A stretch of DNA of 64,000 nt from the NCBI GenBank assembly GCA_963771735.1, contig CAVYUN010000002.1, forward strand, positions 1,302,001 through 1,366,000. The letters run 5' to 3'. Every line of letters starts with the position of its first letter. Within the stretch, counting starts at the first letter, position 1. A model generated the notes under the pieces. The model saw only the letters and a program-made list of their open reading frames with translations. It made no database searches and was not told the DNA's origin. The position numbers were made by a program, and so were the translations under genes. Of the stretch, positions 9,331-21,044 are shown in pieces. This DNA is from 66-474 sp963771735 (GTDB lineage: Bacteria; Pseudomonadota; Gammaproteobacteria; Xanthomonadales; Rhodanobacteraceae).

Positions 9331-12052
9331 CTACACCGTCACCGGGTTCGGCTTGTCGGGGTCGAGCTTCCACAGCTTGATCGCACGTGCGACGTCCTTG
9401 CGGTTTCAGCATGCCTCCCGCAGCCAGCGCCGCTATCGCGGCGTGTGCGATCCAGTGGCGGTCGACCTCGAAGAACGCGCGCAGGTGTTCGCGGGTGTCG
9501 CTGCGGCCGAAACCGTCGGTGCCGAGCACGATGTAGCGCTTGCCATCGGGCATGAAGGCGCGGATCTGGTCGGCGTATTCGCGCACGTAGTCGGTGGCGG
9601 CCACGACCGGGCCCGTCATGGTCGGCCAGGCATGCGTGACGTGCGGCACGCGCGGTTTCTTGTCGGTCGGATGCAGGCGGTTCCAGCGCTCGGCATCGAA
9701 ACCGTCGCGGCGCAGCTCGCTGAAGCTCGGGCACGACCAGATGTCCGCGACCACGCCGAATTCCTTCTCCAGCAACTCCGCCGCCGCGATGCATTCGCGC
9801 AGGATCGTGCCGGAACCAAGCAGCTGCACGCGCGGCGTGCCTTTCTTATGCCTTGCCGGCATCGCGCAAACAGGTACATGCCCTTGACGATGCCCTCCTC
9901 GCAGCCGTCGGGCATGTCCGGGTGCGGGTAGTTCTCGTTCATCACCGTGATGTAGTAGTACACGTCTTCCTGTTCGGCCAGCATGCGGCGCACGCCGTCC
10001 TGCAGGATCACCGCGACTTCGTAGGAGAACGTCGGGTCGTAGGCACGGCAGTTGGGAATCGCGCCGGCCAGCAGGTGCGAATGGCCGTCTTCGTGCTGCA
10101 GGCCTTCGCCGTTGAGCGTGGTGCGGCCGGCAGTGCCGCCGATCAGGAATCCGCGCGCGCGCAAGTCGCCCGCGGCCCAGGCCAGGTCGCCGATGCGCTG
10201 GAAGCCGAACATCGAGTAGTAGATGAAGAACGGCAGCATCGGCAGGTCGCTGACCGAATAGCTGGTTGCCGCGGCCATCCATGCCGACATCCCGCCGGCT
10301 TCGCTGATGCCTTCCTGCAACACCTGGCCCTTCGTGTCTTCGCGGTAGTACAGCAGCTGGTCGGCATCCTGCGGCGTATACTTCTGTCCGAACGGCGCGT
10401 AGATGCCGATCTGGCGGAACATGCCCTCCATGCCGAAGGTGCGCGCCTCGTCGGCGACGATCGGCACCACGCGCGGTGCCGATCTGCTTGTCGCGCAGCA
10501 GCAGGTTCATGCCGCGCACCAGCGCCATGGTGGTGGTGATCTCGCGATCGCCGCTGCCCTTGGTGATCTGCTCGAAGGCGTCCAGTTCCGGCGCGGGCAG
10601 CGAAGCTTTGTCGACTTGCGCCGGCGCTGCGGCAGGAATCCGCCGAGCGCCTTGCGCCGCTCGAGCATGTACTGCACTTCGTCCGAGTCCTTGCCCGGGT
10701 GGTAGTAGGGCACGTCGATCTCCTCGCCTCGAGCTTGTCGTCCGCGATCGGGATGCTGGAAGCGGTCGCGGAACGCGACGCACGGCCTCCTGGTCGCAGC
10801 TTCTTCTGCTGGTGGGTGGGGTTCTGCGATTCGCCCGCCGTGCCCATGCCGTAACCCTTGACGGTCTTGGCCAGGATCACGGTCGGCATGCCTTCGGTAT
10901 GCGTCGCAGCGTGATAGGCGGCATACACCTTGTGCGGATCGTGACCGCCGCGGTTCAGGCGCCAGATGTCGTCGTCGGACAGGTTGGCGACCATCGCCGC
11001 GGTTTCCGGATACTTGCTGAAGAAGTGCTCGCGCGTGTAGGCGCCGCCGAAGGCCTTGCAGGCCTGGTACTCGCCGTCCAGCGTTTCCATCATCAGCTTG
11101 CGCAGCACGCCTTGCTTGTCGCGCGCCAGGAGCGGATCCCAGTAGCTGCCCCAGACCAGCTTGATGCACGTTCCAGTCGGCGCCGCGGAACACGCCTTCC
11201 AGCTCCTGGATGATCTTGCCGTTGCCGCGCACCGGTCCGTCCAGGCGCTGCAGGTTGCAGTTGATCACGAACACCAGGTTGTCCAGCTTCTCGCGCCCGG
11301 CCAGCGAGATCGCGCCCAGCGATTCGGGTTCGTCGGTCTCGCCGTCGCCCAGGAAGCACCAGATCTTGCGATCGGTCTTCGGCATCAGGCCGCGGTGCTC
11401 GAGGTACTTCCAGAACTGCGCCTGGTAGATCGCCTGGATCGGTCCCAGACCCATCGATACCGTCGGCACCTGCCAGTAGTCGGGCATCAGCCACGGATGC
11501 GGATACGACGACAGGCCCTGGCCTTGCCCGCGACTTCCATGCGGAAAGGTCGAGCTGGTCGGCGCGTCGAAGCGCCCTTCGAGGAACGAGCGCGCGTAGA
11601 TGCCCGGGCTGGAATGGCCCTGGTAGAAGATCAGGTCGCCCGGATGGTCCTCGCTGGGCGCGCGCCAGAAATGGTTGAAGCCGACGTCGTACAGCGTGGC
11701 GCTCGACGCGAAGCTGGCGATGTGGCCGCCGAGTTCGCCCGGCTTGCGGTTGGCGCGCACCACCATCGCCATCGCGTTCCAGCGGATGATGCAGCGGATG
11801 CGCCACTCCATCGCCGCATCGCCGGGCGATCTTGGCTTCCAGGTGCGGCGGGATGGTGTTGACGTATTCGGTGGTCGGGCGCGAACGGCAGGTGGCCGCC
11901 GGCGCGACGGGTCTCGTCGACCATGCGTTCGAGCAGGTAGTGCGCGCGCTCGGTGCCGTCGGCGCCGATGACCGCCTCGAGCGACTCGATCCATTCGCGG
12001 GTTTCGGTGGGGTCGAGATCCTGGTCGAGGAAGTCTCTGCCAATGCGTTCAT
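9331..12052 (-). CDS. aceE: Pyruvate dehydrogenase E1 component, homodimeric type (many frameshifts)
   Basis: About 905 codons, the normal AceE length. Recognisable blocks in order: NTIPPHLEAKI, WNAMAMVVRAN, the thiamine-diphosphate motif GDGETDEPESLGAISLAGRE, NCNLQRLDGPVRGNGKI, KTVKGYGMG, GRTTLNGEGLQHEDGHSH, VRRMLAEQEDVYYYITVMNE, GTDGFGRSDTREHLRAFFEV, and the terminal IKLWKLDPDKPNPVTV. The reading frame changes at least ten times (near 9404, 9865, 10475, 10630, 10730, 10790, 11165, 11540, 11826, 11893 and 12036). Every conserved block is otherwise normal, so this looks like poor sequence rather than a decayed gene. AGGAGG lies 6 bases before the ATG. It decarboxylates pyruvate and acetylates the E2 lipoyl group. 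Confidence 0.88.
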
Positions 12053-12176
12053 CGTTTGCCTCCTGCGTCGACGCCGGTACGCGTCGCCTGCTTGACTGTC
12101 TTGGATGTCTCGCGGTCTTGCGCGAATCGGTCGCGTCGTTTGCGTTGCGCACTGTCGCCGTTGAACGTCCGCGAGC

Positions 12177-14486
<2,310 letters not shown>

Positions 14487-14641
14487 GGCGGTCGGGGTGT
14501 GCGCGCGACTCGATTCGGACCTTTCATCCTAACACCCCGTCCCCGCGATTTTGCAGATTGTCGCGGTCGCCGGGGTCCGCGAAAACCCGCTAGAGTCGCG
14601 GCCAGGTCTGGCCTGTGCCGACACGGGAGGGGGTGTGAGCC

Positions 14642-16330
14642 TTGAGTGCATACCGATGGTTGGCATGGCTGCTGCTGTGGCCGCTGGCCGCATGGGCCGG
14701 TGATGCGGATTTGCGCGTGACGGCTTTGCCTGCGGCACCCGGCATGACCGCGGGACAGGTCGTCGGGGACGCGGCCGGGCGCGGGACCTCTGCGTCCCGT
14801 ATCTGGCTGCGCGCTCCGCCTGCACGCATCGCCTGGTACGAATTGAGGCTTGCCCGGGACTGGCACCAGGCCAGTCCGCCGCTGCTGGCGATCCACGGCA
14901 ATGTGCGCGCGCGGGTGACGGTTTACCTGCCGCCCGACTACCGTCCGCTCACCGACAGCGTGTTCGATGCGGCGCTCGACCCTACTTTCTCGCACCACGC
15001 CGTGGTGCATCCGTTGCCGCGGGACCTGCGCGCGGGGCAGTCGATCTATCTTGCGCTTGGCGATCCCGGCCAGACCCAGCCGATTCGCGTGACCGTCACC
15101 GATCGGGCGAGTTACCGCGTCGGTGATCTGTGGCATGTACGCGTGAGCATGCTGTTCGCCAGCGTGCAGATCTCGATGGTGCTGGTGATCCTGTGTTTCT
15201 GGATCGTGCTGCGCGATCGCATGTTCTTGTACTTCATCGTGTACGTCGGCGCCCAGGTGGTCTACGACATGAGCGCGTCGGGCGAACTCTACGCACTGCC
15301 CGGGGCGGCGCTGCTTTCGCCGCTGGGCTACCACACCGGCCAATGCATGGCCGCGCTGGCGGCGGCGTTCTCGATCTGGTTCATCCTGGAATTCGCGGAG
15401 CTGCGCCGTTACACAGCGAGACTGGCCGCAGCCCTCGGCGCGTTGCGCTGGCCGTTCATCGCACTTGCCGCGATCATCTGGATTGCGCCGCTGCGTCCGG
15501 ATGCGTGGTTGCCGAACACCGTCAACCTCCTGCTGGTCGTCAGCACCGTGCTCGCGCTGGCTTCGAGCTGGCTGGCCTGGCGGCATGGCAATCGCCAGGC
15601 GGGGTTCTTCCTGCTGTCGTGGATTCCCTTGCTGGCCCTGACCATGGCGCGCGTGGTGCAACTGATCGCGGGTCTGCCCTTGCCCGCGTGGCTCGAATAC
15701 GGATTTCCGGGCAGCATGGCCTGGGCGGCCGTGATCATCACCGTGGGTCTCGCCGACCGCACGCTGCAGGTGCGGCATGAGCGCGATCAGGCCACCCACA
15801 TGGCGCAGTTCGATCCGCTGACCGGCGTGTTCAACCGTCGCGCCATCATGGACCGGCTCGGCGACGCATGGCGCGTTGCAGCGAGCACCGCCGAGCCATT
15901 GGCGGTGTTGTTCCTCGATATCGACCACTTCAAGCAGATCAACGACAGTAGCGGCCACGCGGCCGGCGACGATTGCCTGTGCGCGGTGACCGAAGCGATC
16001 CGCGCGGAGCTGGGCCGCGCCGACCAGGCTGGTCGTTATGGCGGCGAGGAATTCCTGATCCTGTTGCGTGGCGACAGTGCAAGGGTGGCGCAGCGGGTTG
16101 CGGAGCGCATCGTGGCGCGTACCGCTGCACTGCGCGTCCCGGCAGGTGACCAACTCATCGCGCTCACGGTAAGTATCGGTGTCGCGCTGCATGACGCAAC
16201 GGTCGCGGGTATCGATGCATTGGTGGAACGTGCCGACGCGGCCCAATATCAGGCCAAGGCCGAGGGGCGCAATCAGGCGATGGCGTGGCGACGCGAGGTT
16301 TCCGCCGCGTCTTTGCGGCGGCCACGCTGA
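14642..16330 (+). CDS. Membrane diguanylate cyclase (7TMR-DISM plus GGDEF)
   Basis: A 562-residue protein. Order: signal peptide (residues 1-20), a periplasmic beta-rich sensor domain of 7TMR-DISMED2 type (about 25-165), seven membrane segments (about 175-375), and a cytoplasmic GGDEF domain (about 385-555). The catalytic signature is GRYGGEEFLILL, preceded by FDPLTGVFNRRA and DIDHFKQIND, so it should synthesise cyclic di-GMP. The autoinhibitory RxxD site is not in register: the sequence before GGEEF reads GRADQAGRY, with Arg one position off. The start is a TTG after a GGGAGGGGG purine stretch; no better start is seen. It is divergent from maeB. Confidence 0.85.
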   Translation: MSAYRWLAWLLLWPLAAWAGDADLRVTALPAAPGMTAGQVVGDAAGRGTSASRIWLRAPPARIAWYELRLARDWHQASPPLLAIHGNVRARVTVYLPPDYRPLTDSVFDAALDPTFSHHAVVHPLPRDLRAGQSIYLALGDPGQTQPIRVTVTDRASYRVGDLWHVRVSMLFASVQISMVLVILCFWIVLRDRMFLYFIVYVGAQVVYDMSASGELYALPGAALLSPLGYHTGQCMAALAAAFSIWFILEFAELRRYTARLAAALGALRWPFIALAAIIWIAPLRPDAWLPNTVNLLLVVSTVLALASSWLAWRHGNRQAGFFLLSWIPLLALTMARVVQLIAGLPLPAWLEYGFPGSMAWAAVIITVGLADRTLQVRHERDQATHMAQFDPLTGVFNRRAIMDRLGDAWRVAASTAEPLAVLFLDIDHFKQINDSSGHAAGDDCLCAVTEAIRAELGRADQAGRYGGEEFLILLRGDSARVAQRVAERIVARTAALRVPAGDQLIALTVSIGVALHDATVAGIDALVERADAAQYQAKAEGRNQAMAWRREVSAASLRRPR

Positions 16331-16405
16331 GTGAGCGCGTGGATGGATGAAGGGCATCCATGCCGGCTGCTGGCGGCGTCCGATTTCGCGCCGCGCCATT
16401 CGTTT

Positions 16406-17542
16406 TCAGGGGTGCCGCGCTTGCTTCGATGCATCGTCCGTATCGTCGTCGAAGCGATCCATGCGCGCGAGTCGTTCGAAGCGCGCCAATACGCCGTCGA
16501 CGAACCGGTTGCGATGTTTGTACCAGAGCGCGTTTGCCCGTAGCGCGCTGCCCAGCCGTGCCTTTTCGCGCCCGAGGCCCTGGCCGCTTTCGTACACGCC
16601 GATGTCTTCTTCGATGCAGTAGCGGACGTTTTCCAGCCAGCTCACGTGATACAGGTTGTAGCGGTCCATCGCCGCGTAATCCATGCCGAGAAACTTGTCG
16701 AGCAGGCGTTCGTCATCGCGCAGCACGAGGTTGAAGGCGACGAGCCGGTTGCCCTCGAAGTACGTGACGCAGAATGCGCGGCCGGGCATGTCCCGCAATA
16801 CGTTGCCGAAATAGGCCGGCGTCAATTCTTCGAACGAGAATTCCGCGTGCGCAAGCGTTTCGCGGTACAGGCGTTGCACGTCGTCGCCGATGCCGGCGAG
16901 ATTGGTCCGCCATTCGATGCGCAGTGACGTGGCCGCACGACGCTTGCGGCGCAGATCCTTGCGGGTGGACGGTCCCAGTGACTCGAAATAGCCGTCCAGG
17001 TTGCGCCACGGAATGTCGAGCGTCGCGCCGGGCAGGCCGGGGAGGGCGCGCAGGCCGTGACGCGGACACGCCTGTTGCCAGGCCGGTTCGTCGAGCGGTG
17101 CATCCTTGACCGCGAGCATCCCGAATTTTTCGGTAGCCGCGATGGTTCCCATCCGCGCGAGGATCGCGTCCAGCCATGCGGCGCGCTGTTCCGGTGTCGA
17201 GTCGGGCGCGTAACCCACCCGGCAGCGTTCGGTCACCGGCGAACCCAGCGACAGCATCGGGATGCGCAGCAGGCGCGGAAACACGCGCGCCAGCGCTTCG
17301 GTCACGCGGCGCAGGCCGCCCTGGACCGTGGTGTCCAGGCGGTAATCGGTGATGAAGGCAGGGACCACCGCCAGCAGCTGGCTTCCCTCGCGCACCGCAA
17401 GATACATGTAACGAAAACCTTCCAGCCCCGCATGCTCGATAGCCCGCAGGTAGGCGTGATCCTCGAGTTCATGCGGGAACAGGCGATTCCAGTCGTCCGC
17501 GGCGAAGGCGTCGATGGAGGGGTGCGCAGTGACTTCGATCAT
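16406..17542 (-). CDS. FemAB/GNAT-like acyltransferase
   Basis: A 378-residue protein with a GNAT/FemAB-like architecture of two acyltransferase folds. Visible features are the N-terminal LAVREGSQLLAVVPAFITDY, the basic STRKDLRRKRRAA segment typical of FemAB-like proteins, and FEGNRLVAFNLVLRDDERL with GVYESGQGLGREKARLG near the end. Substrate unknown; relatives act on cell-wall precursors, polysaccharides or lipids. The start ATG at 17542 overlaps the stop of the upstream arginase-like gene by four bases, so the two proteins are probably made together and may act in one pathway (inference). The frame is open further upstream but that part is a shadow of the neighbour. Confidence 0.72.
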   Translation of the reverse strand: MIEVTAHPSIDAFAADDWNRLFPHELEDHAYLRAIEHAGLEGFRYMYLAVREGSQLLAVVPAFITDYRLDTTVQGGLRRVTEALARVFPRLLRIPMLSLGSPVTERCRVGYAPDSTPEQRAAWLDAILARMGTIAATEKFGMLAVKDAPLDEPAWQQACPRHGLRALPGLPGATLDIPWRNLDGYFESLGPSTRKDLRRKRRAATSLRIEWRTNLAGIGDDVQRLYRETLAHAEFSFEELTPAYFGNVLRDMPGRAFCVTYFEGNRLVAFNLVLRDDERLLDKFLGMDYAAMDRYNLYHVSWLENVRYCIEEDIGVYESGQGLGREKARLGSALRANALWYKHRNRFVDGVLARFERLARMDRFDDDTDDASKQARHP

Positions 17543-18483
17543 GTTGCAGTGGTGGTGGCGGTGCAGGCCTCGAACAAGGTCCGGGCCAGAGCGCAGTCGG
17601 TACGCACGTTGTCGTTGACTCGCTGCTGATCTGACGCATTGCGCGTCGGCTGGTCCAGCTTCGATTCGATGCGCTTCAACCAGTTGGCATGGCGTGGCGG
17701 CGAGTATTCGCCGCAAATGTCCGCGCCGAGCAGGCGCTTGCGTGCTCCGATGGCGTGCAGCATTCCGAGCAAGACCGTCAGCGGCATCCGGCCCTGGTCC
17801 CAGTTGGTCAGGGCTTCGTGCTCGGGCAGCACGTCCTTGTCGATCGTGATCCAGACCGCTTCGGTGGGGATCGTGGCCAGCACCCTTTCCACAGCTTGCT
17901 GCACCGGCTCTTCGGAGAGATTCCGCCAATGGATGCGGCCTTCGCGCCAAGCATGGCCCGGTCCGTCGGCGATGCGGCGGCGTGCACGCGACGGCGCGTG
18001 TTGCCAGGGGAAAAGCACCAGCCGACCCGTGTCCAGTGCACGCAGATTGCCGCCCTTGCGGCCGGGATCAACCAGGTCATCGCTGCAGGGTCCCACCGTC
18101 ACCACGCGCCGCACGTTCGCAAGCGCCAGCGCCCGGTTCACCCACGAGCCGCAGTGCCAGCGCGGTGCCAGCCGCACCCAGTCGGGGTGGTTGTCGAAAT
18201 GCAGCAGCGTGAAAGGTTCATCCAGCCGTTCGGCCAGCAGTGCGGCGAGGTGGTGGAAATCGCCCGAACCCATGAACGTGACCGACGGACGCGGGTCGGC
18301 CGCTTGCGCGATTCGTGTGCGGGCGGCATCGATACTTCTTGCCCTGCTCCAGAGGCGCAGTGCCGGGCCGATGTCGCGCAGCTCGACCCGCGTGACCGAA
18401 GTCCATGGCGCGGCGGCGCCGATTGCGGTGGCATCGACACTGCCGTCGGTATCGAGGATGCGAAGGTGCACGGGCATGGGCAA
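17539..18483 (-). CDS. Arginase/ureohydrolase-fold protein
   Basis: A 314-residue protein with the six manganese-ligand positions of the arginase superfamily: His in MGSGDFHH, Asp-His-Asp in LLHFDNHPDW, and the Asp pair in VWITIDKDVL. The surrounding sequence is quite unlike arginase, agmatinase or formiminoglutamase, and no specificity loop for guanidino substrates is recognisable, so the substrate is unknown. The alternative ATG two codons in is equally possible. It overlaps the following acyltransferase gene by ATGA. The hydrolase-acyltransferase pairing suggests removal and replacement of an acyl or guanidino group on one metabolite (inference). Confidence 0.7.
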   Translation of the reverse strand: MPMPVHLRILDTDGSVDATAIGAAAPWTSVTRVELRDIGPALRLWSRARSIDAARTRIAQAADPRPSVTFMGSGDFHHLAALLAERLDEPFTLLHFDNHPDWVRLAPRWHCGSWVNRALALANVRRVVTVGPCSDDLVDPGRKGGNLRALDTGRLVLFPWQHAPSRARRRIADGPGHAWREGRIHWRNLSEEPVQQAVERVLATIPTEAVWITIDKDVLPEHEALTNWDQGRMPLTVLLGMLHAIGARKRLLGADICGEYSPPRHANWLKRIESKLDQPTRNASDQQRVNDNVRTDCALARTLFEACTATTTAT

Positions 18484-18700
18484 GTACCGCTCGACCCGCC
18501 GGGAAGACCCCGACGGCGGGCATCAAGGATAAACGACAGGCAAACCGCCTTCCCGGGTGCAAGCCGACCGAAAGGTGGAACCTTCATACTGCCTGGATCA
18601 CCTTTCAGGATGCTTTGCGTGCCGTCCCGCGCGACGGCGTAAAATAGGCATCCGGTCCGACCCAGGCTGCATCCGGCCAGCCAGTACCGCACCAGCCCTG

Positions 18701-19615
18701 ATGAATACCGCCACGGCAAAACCACGTCGTCATTTCTTCGCCTACACCGCATGGGACGTGATTCCCGTGTTGATGGTGCTGGGTCATGCCGCCTTCCTGG
18801 CATGGCTGTTCTTCGGCTTCCACCACACGCCGTGGTGGCTGTGGATTCCGTGCGCGCTGATCTACTCGATCAGTATTTCGTGGTCGATCAACTCGACCAG
18901 CCACAACTTCATCCACAACCCGTTCTTCAAGTGGGAGTGGCTGAACCGCGTCTACAGCTTCCTGTTCTCGCTGACCGACGGTTTCAGCCAGGAGTTCTAC
19001 AAGCACGTCCACCTGCGCCACCACGTCGGCAACATGGACCGGATCGGCAAGGACGGCAGCACCATCGACCCGCTGTCGATCTATCGCCACGGCAAGGACG
19101 GCAAGCCCGAGAGCGTGTGGACCTACACCTTCTATTCGTATTTCCGCGACGACATCGGCGAGTGCTACACCCGGGTCAAGAAGAAGTGGCCGCACCTGGC
19201 GCGCTGGATCCGCATTGAGATCGCGACGGTCGTCGTTGTCTATCTGGCCTGCCTGGTCTACGACTGGCGCGCGTTCCTGTGCCTGGTGCCGTTCTACTAC
19301 CTCGGCCACTCGCTGTCGTCGTTGAACGGCTACTACGAACACCTGAAGGGCGATCCGGACCAGCCGATCGCGTGGGGCGTGTCGACCTACAACAAGCTCT
19401 ACAACTGGACATGGCTGTACAACGGCTTCCACGCCGAACACCACTATCGGCCCAAGGTGCACTGGACCGGGATGGTGAAGCTGCGTGATTCGATCCGCGA
19501 CGAGCAGCGTGCCAAGGGCGTGCACGTGATGGACTGGTGCCATGCGCTCGGTTTCATGGACCGGCAACCGCCCGCGCACACGCGCGTCGAGCCGACGGCT
19601 TCCAAGGCTGCTTGA
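18701..19615 (+). CDS. Membrane fatty acid desaturase
   Basis: A 304-residue integral membrane di-iron enzyme. The three histidine boxes are present: SHNFIH near residue 69, HLRHH near 105, and FHAEHHYRP near 245. Hydrophobic segments flank the boxes (AWDVIPVLMVLGHAAFLAWL, IATVVVVYLACLVY). It should introduce a double bond into an acyl chain or act on a related lipid or hydrocarbon; the exact substrate is not readable. The start ATG at 18701 opens MNTATAKPRRH; the frame is open upstream without family similarity. The gene is alone on the plus strand, convergent with the SirB2-like gene. Confidence 0.85.
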   Translation: MNTATAKPRRHFFAYTAWDVIPVLMVLGHAAFLAWLFFGFHHTPWWLWIPCALIYSISISWSINSTSHNFIHNPFFKWEWLNRVYSFLFSLTDGFSQEFYKHVHLRHHVGNMDRIGKDGSTIDPLSIYRHGKDGKPESVWTYTFYSYFRDDIGECYTRVKKKWPHLARWIRIEIATVVVVYLACLVYDWRAFLCLVPFYYLGHSLSSLNGYYEHLKGDPDQPIAWGVSTYNKLYNWTWLYNGFHAEHHYRPKVHWTGMVKLRDSIRDEQRAKGVHVMDWCHALGFMDRQPPAHTRVEPTASKAA

Positions 19616-19625
19616 ACGTGGAACG

Positions 19626-20021
19626 TCAGAGCCGCGCGAACACGCCCAGCGGGCTGTGGGTGAACGCAACGCTGACGATGAACAGGAACACGGCGATCGC
19701 CGCCACGAAACATGCGCCGCGGATCGCGCGCGTGCGCCCGCGTCTGAGCGCGAATATCCCCAGCACGATGTAGACCACCAGCAGGACCACCTTGACCGTC
19801 AGCCACGCCTGCACGAACGGGTACTGGTGGATGATGGTGGTCAGCACGATCGCGGCCGCCAGCAGCAGCGAGTCGATCATGACCGAGAGGCGCCGCAGCG
19901 CGACGTGGTTGGCGACGCGCAGGCCCGCCAGCATCATGCAGCCGCGCCCGCAGAACAGGCAGCCCGACGCGATCACGCAGCCGACGTGGAGCCACAGAAC
20001 CTGGAGATACCAGCCGGCCAC
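19626..20021 (-). CDS. SirB2-like integral membrane protein
   Basis: A 131-residue protein with four hydrophobic segments and the SirB2-family pattern: LWLHVGCVIASGCLF near the start, RLSVMIDSLLLAAAIVL, IIHQYPFVQAWLTVKVVLL and a final FIVSVAFTHSPLG. Function of SirB2 proteins is poorly known. Start taken as GTG at 20021, since the stop of the preceding fumarylacetoacetase gene is at 20033 and no ATG lies in between. It is the last gene of the tyrosine-degradation cluster and probably only co-transcribed with it. Confidence 0.7.
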   Translation of the reverse strand: MAGWYLQVLWLHVGCVIASGCLFCGRGCMMLAGLRVANHVALRRLSVMIDSLLLAAAIVLTTIIHQYPFVQAWLTVKVVLLVVYIVLGIFALRRGRTRAIRGACFVAAIAVFLFIVSVAFTHSPLGVFARL

Positions 20022-20032
20022 GTTCCGGCCGG

Positions 20033-21028
20033 TCAGGCGGCGGGCGGCTCGATGCGTTGCTCGATCGTGCCGAAGATCGAGTTGCCGTCGACGTCGCGCA
20101 TGTCGATCTTGACCTGATCGCCGTACTTCAGGAACGGGGTCATCGACTCGCCGTCGCGCAGTTTCTCGACGGTGCGCTGCTCGGCCAGGCAGGACGCGCC
20201 GCGCGAGGTGTCCTGGTTGGCGATCGTGCCCGAGCCGACGATGGTGCCGGCTGCGAGCGGGCGCGTCCTGGCCGCATGCGCGACGAGTTGCGCGAAATTG
20301 AACTGCATGTCCTCGCCGGCCTCGGCCTCGCCGAACCACTGGCCGTTGATCCAGGTCCGCATCGGCAGGTGGACCTTGTCGTCCTTCCAGGCGTCGCGCA
20401 GTTCGTCGGGCGTCACCAGCACCGGCGAGAGCGCCGAACGCGGCTTGGATTGCAGGAAGCCGAAGCCCTTGGCAAGTTCCCCGGGAATCAGGTTGCGCAA
20501 GCTGACGTCGTTGACCAGACCGATCAGCTGGATGTGCTGCGAGGCCTGTTCCGGCGTCACGCCCATCGGCACGTCGTCGGTGACCACGACCACTTCGGCT
20601 TCGAGGTCGATGCCGAAATCCTCGCTCGGTACGCGTACCGGGTCGCGCGGTCCGAGGAAGCCGGCGCTGGTGGCCTGGTACATCAGCGGATCGGTGTAGA
20701 AGGTTTCCGGCACCGTCGCGCCGCGCGCCTTGCGCACGCGTTCGACGTGCGGCAGATAGGCCGAGCCGTCGACGAATTCATAGGCGCGCGGCAGCGGCGC
20801 GGCCAACATCGCGAAGTCGAGATCGAAGGCATTTTCGACCGCCTGGTGGCGATGCAGGCACAGCGCGTCGTACAGCGCGTGCAGGCGCGGCGCGGTGTCC
20901 TGCCAGTCGTCCAGTGCGGCCTGCAGGGTCGGTGCGATATCGGTGGCGGCGACGCCATGCGCAAGGTCGCGGCTGACGACGATGAGGGTGCCATCGCGGC
21001 CGCCTTCCTTGAGGGTTGCGAGTTTCAT
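20033..21028 (-). CDS. Fumarylacetoacetate hydrolase family protein
   Basis: A 331-residue enzyme of the fumarylacetoacetase superfamily, probably the last step of tyrosine degradation, splitting fumarylacetoacetate into fumarate and acetoacetate. The metal-binding block is EDFGIDLEAEVVVVTDDV, followed by LIGLVNDVSLRNLIPGE, FLQSKPRSALSPV and the C-terminal GTIVGSGTIANQD. It lies 16 bases downstream of hmgA, and hppD is upstream, which supports the pathway assignment. It is of the short bacterial type, not the longer eukaryotic-like FahA. The ATG at 21028 opens MKLATLKEG. Confidence 0.88.
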   Translation of the reverse strand: MKLATLKEGGRDGTLIVVSRDLAHGVAATDIAPTLQAALDDWQDTAPRLHALYDALCLHRHQAVENAFDLDFAMLAAPLPRAYEFVDGSAYLPHVERVRKARGATVPETFYTDPLMYQATSAGFLGPRDPVRVPSEDFGIDLEAEVVVVTDDVPMGVTPEQASQHIQLIGLVNDVSLRNLIPGELAKGFGFLQSKPRSALSPVLVTPDELRDAWKDDKVHLPMRTWINGQWFGEAEAGEDMQFNFAQLVAHAARTRPLAAGTIVGSGTIANQDTSRGASCLAEQRTVEKLRDGESMTPFLKYGDQVKIDMRDVDGNSIFGTIEQRIEPPAA

Positions 21029-21044
21029 GGGGTGTCCTTCGTGT

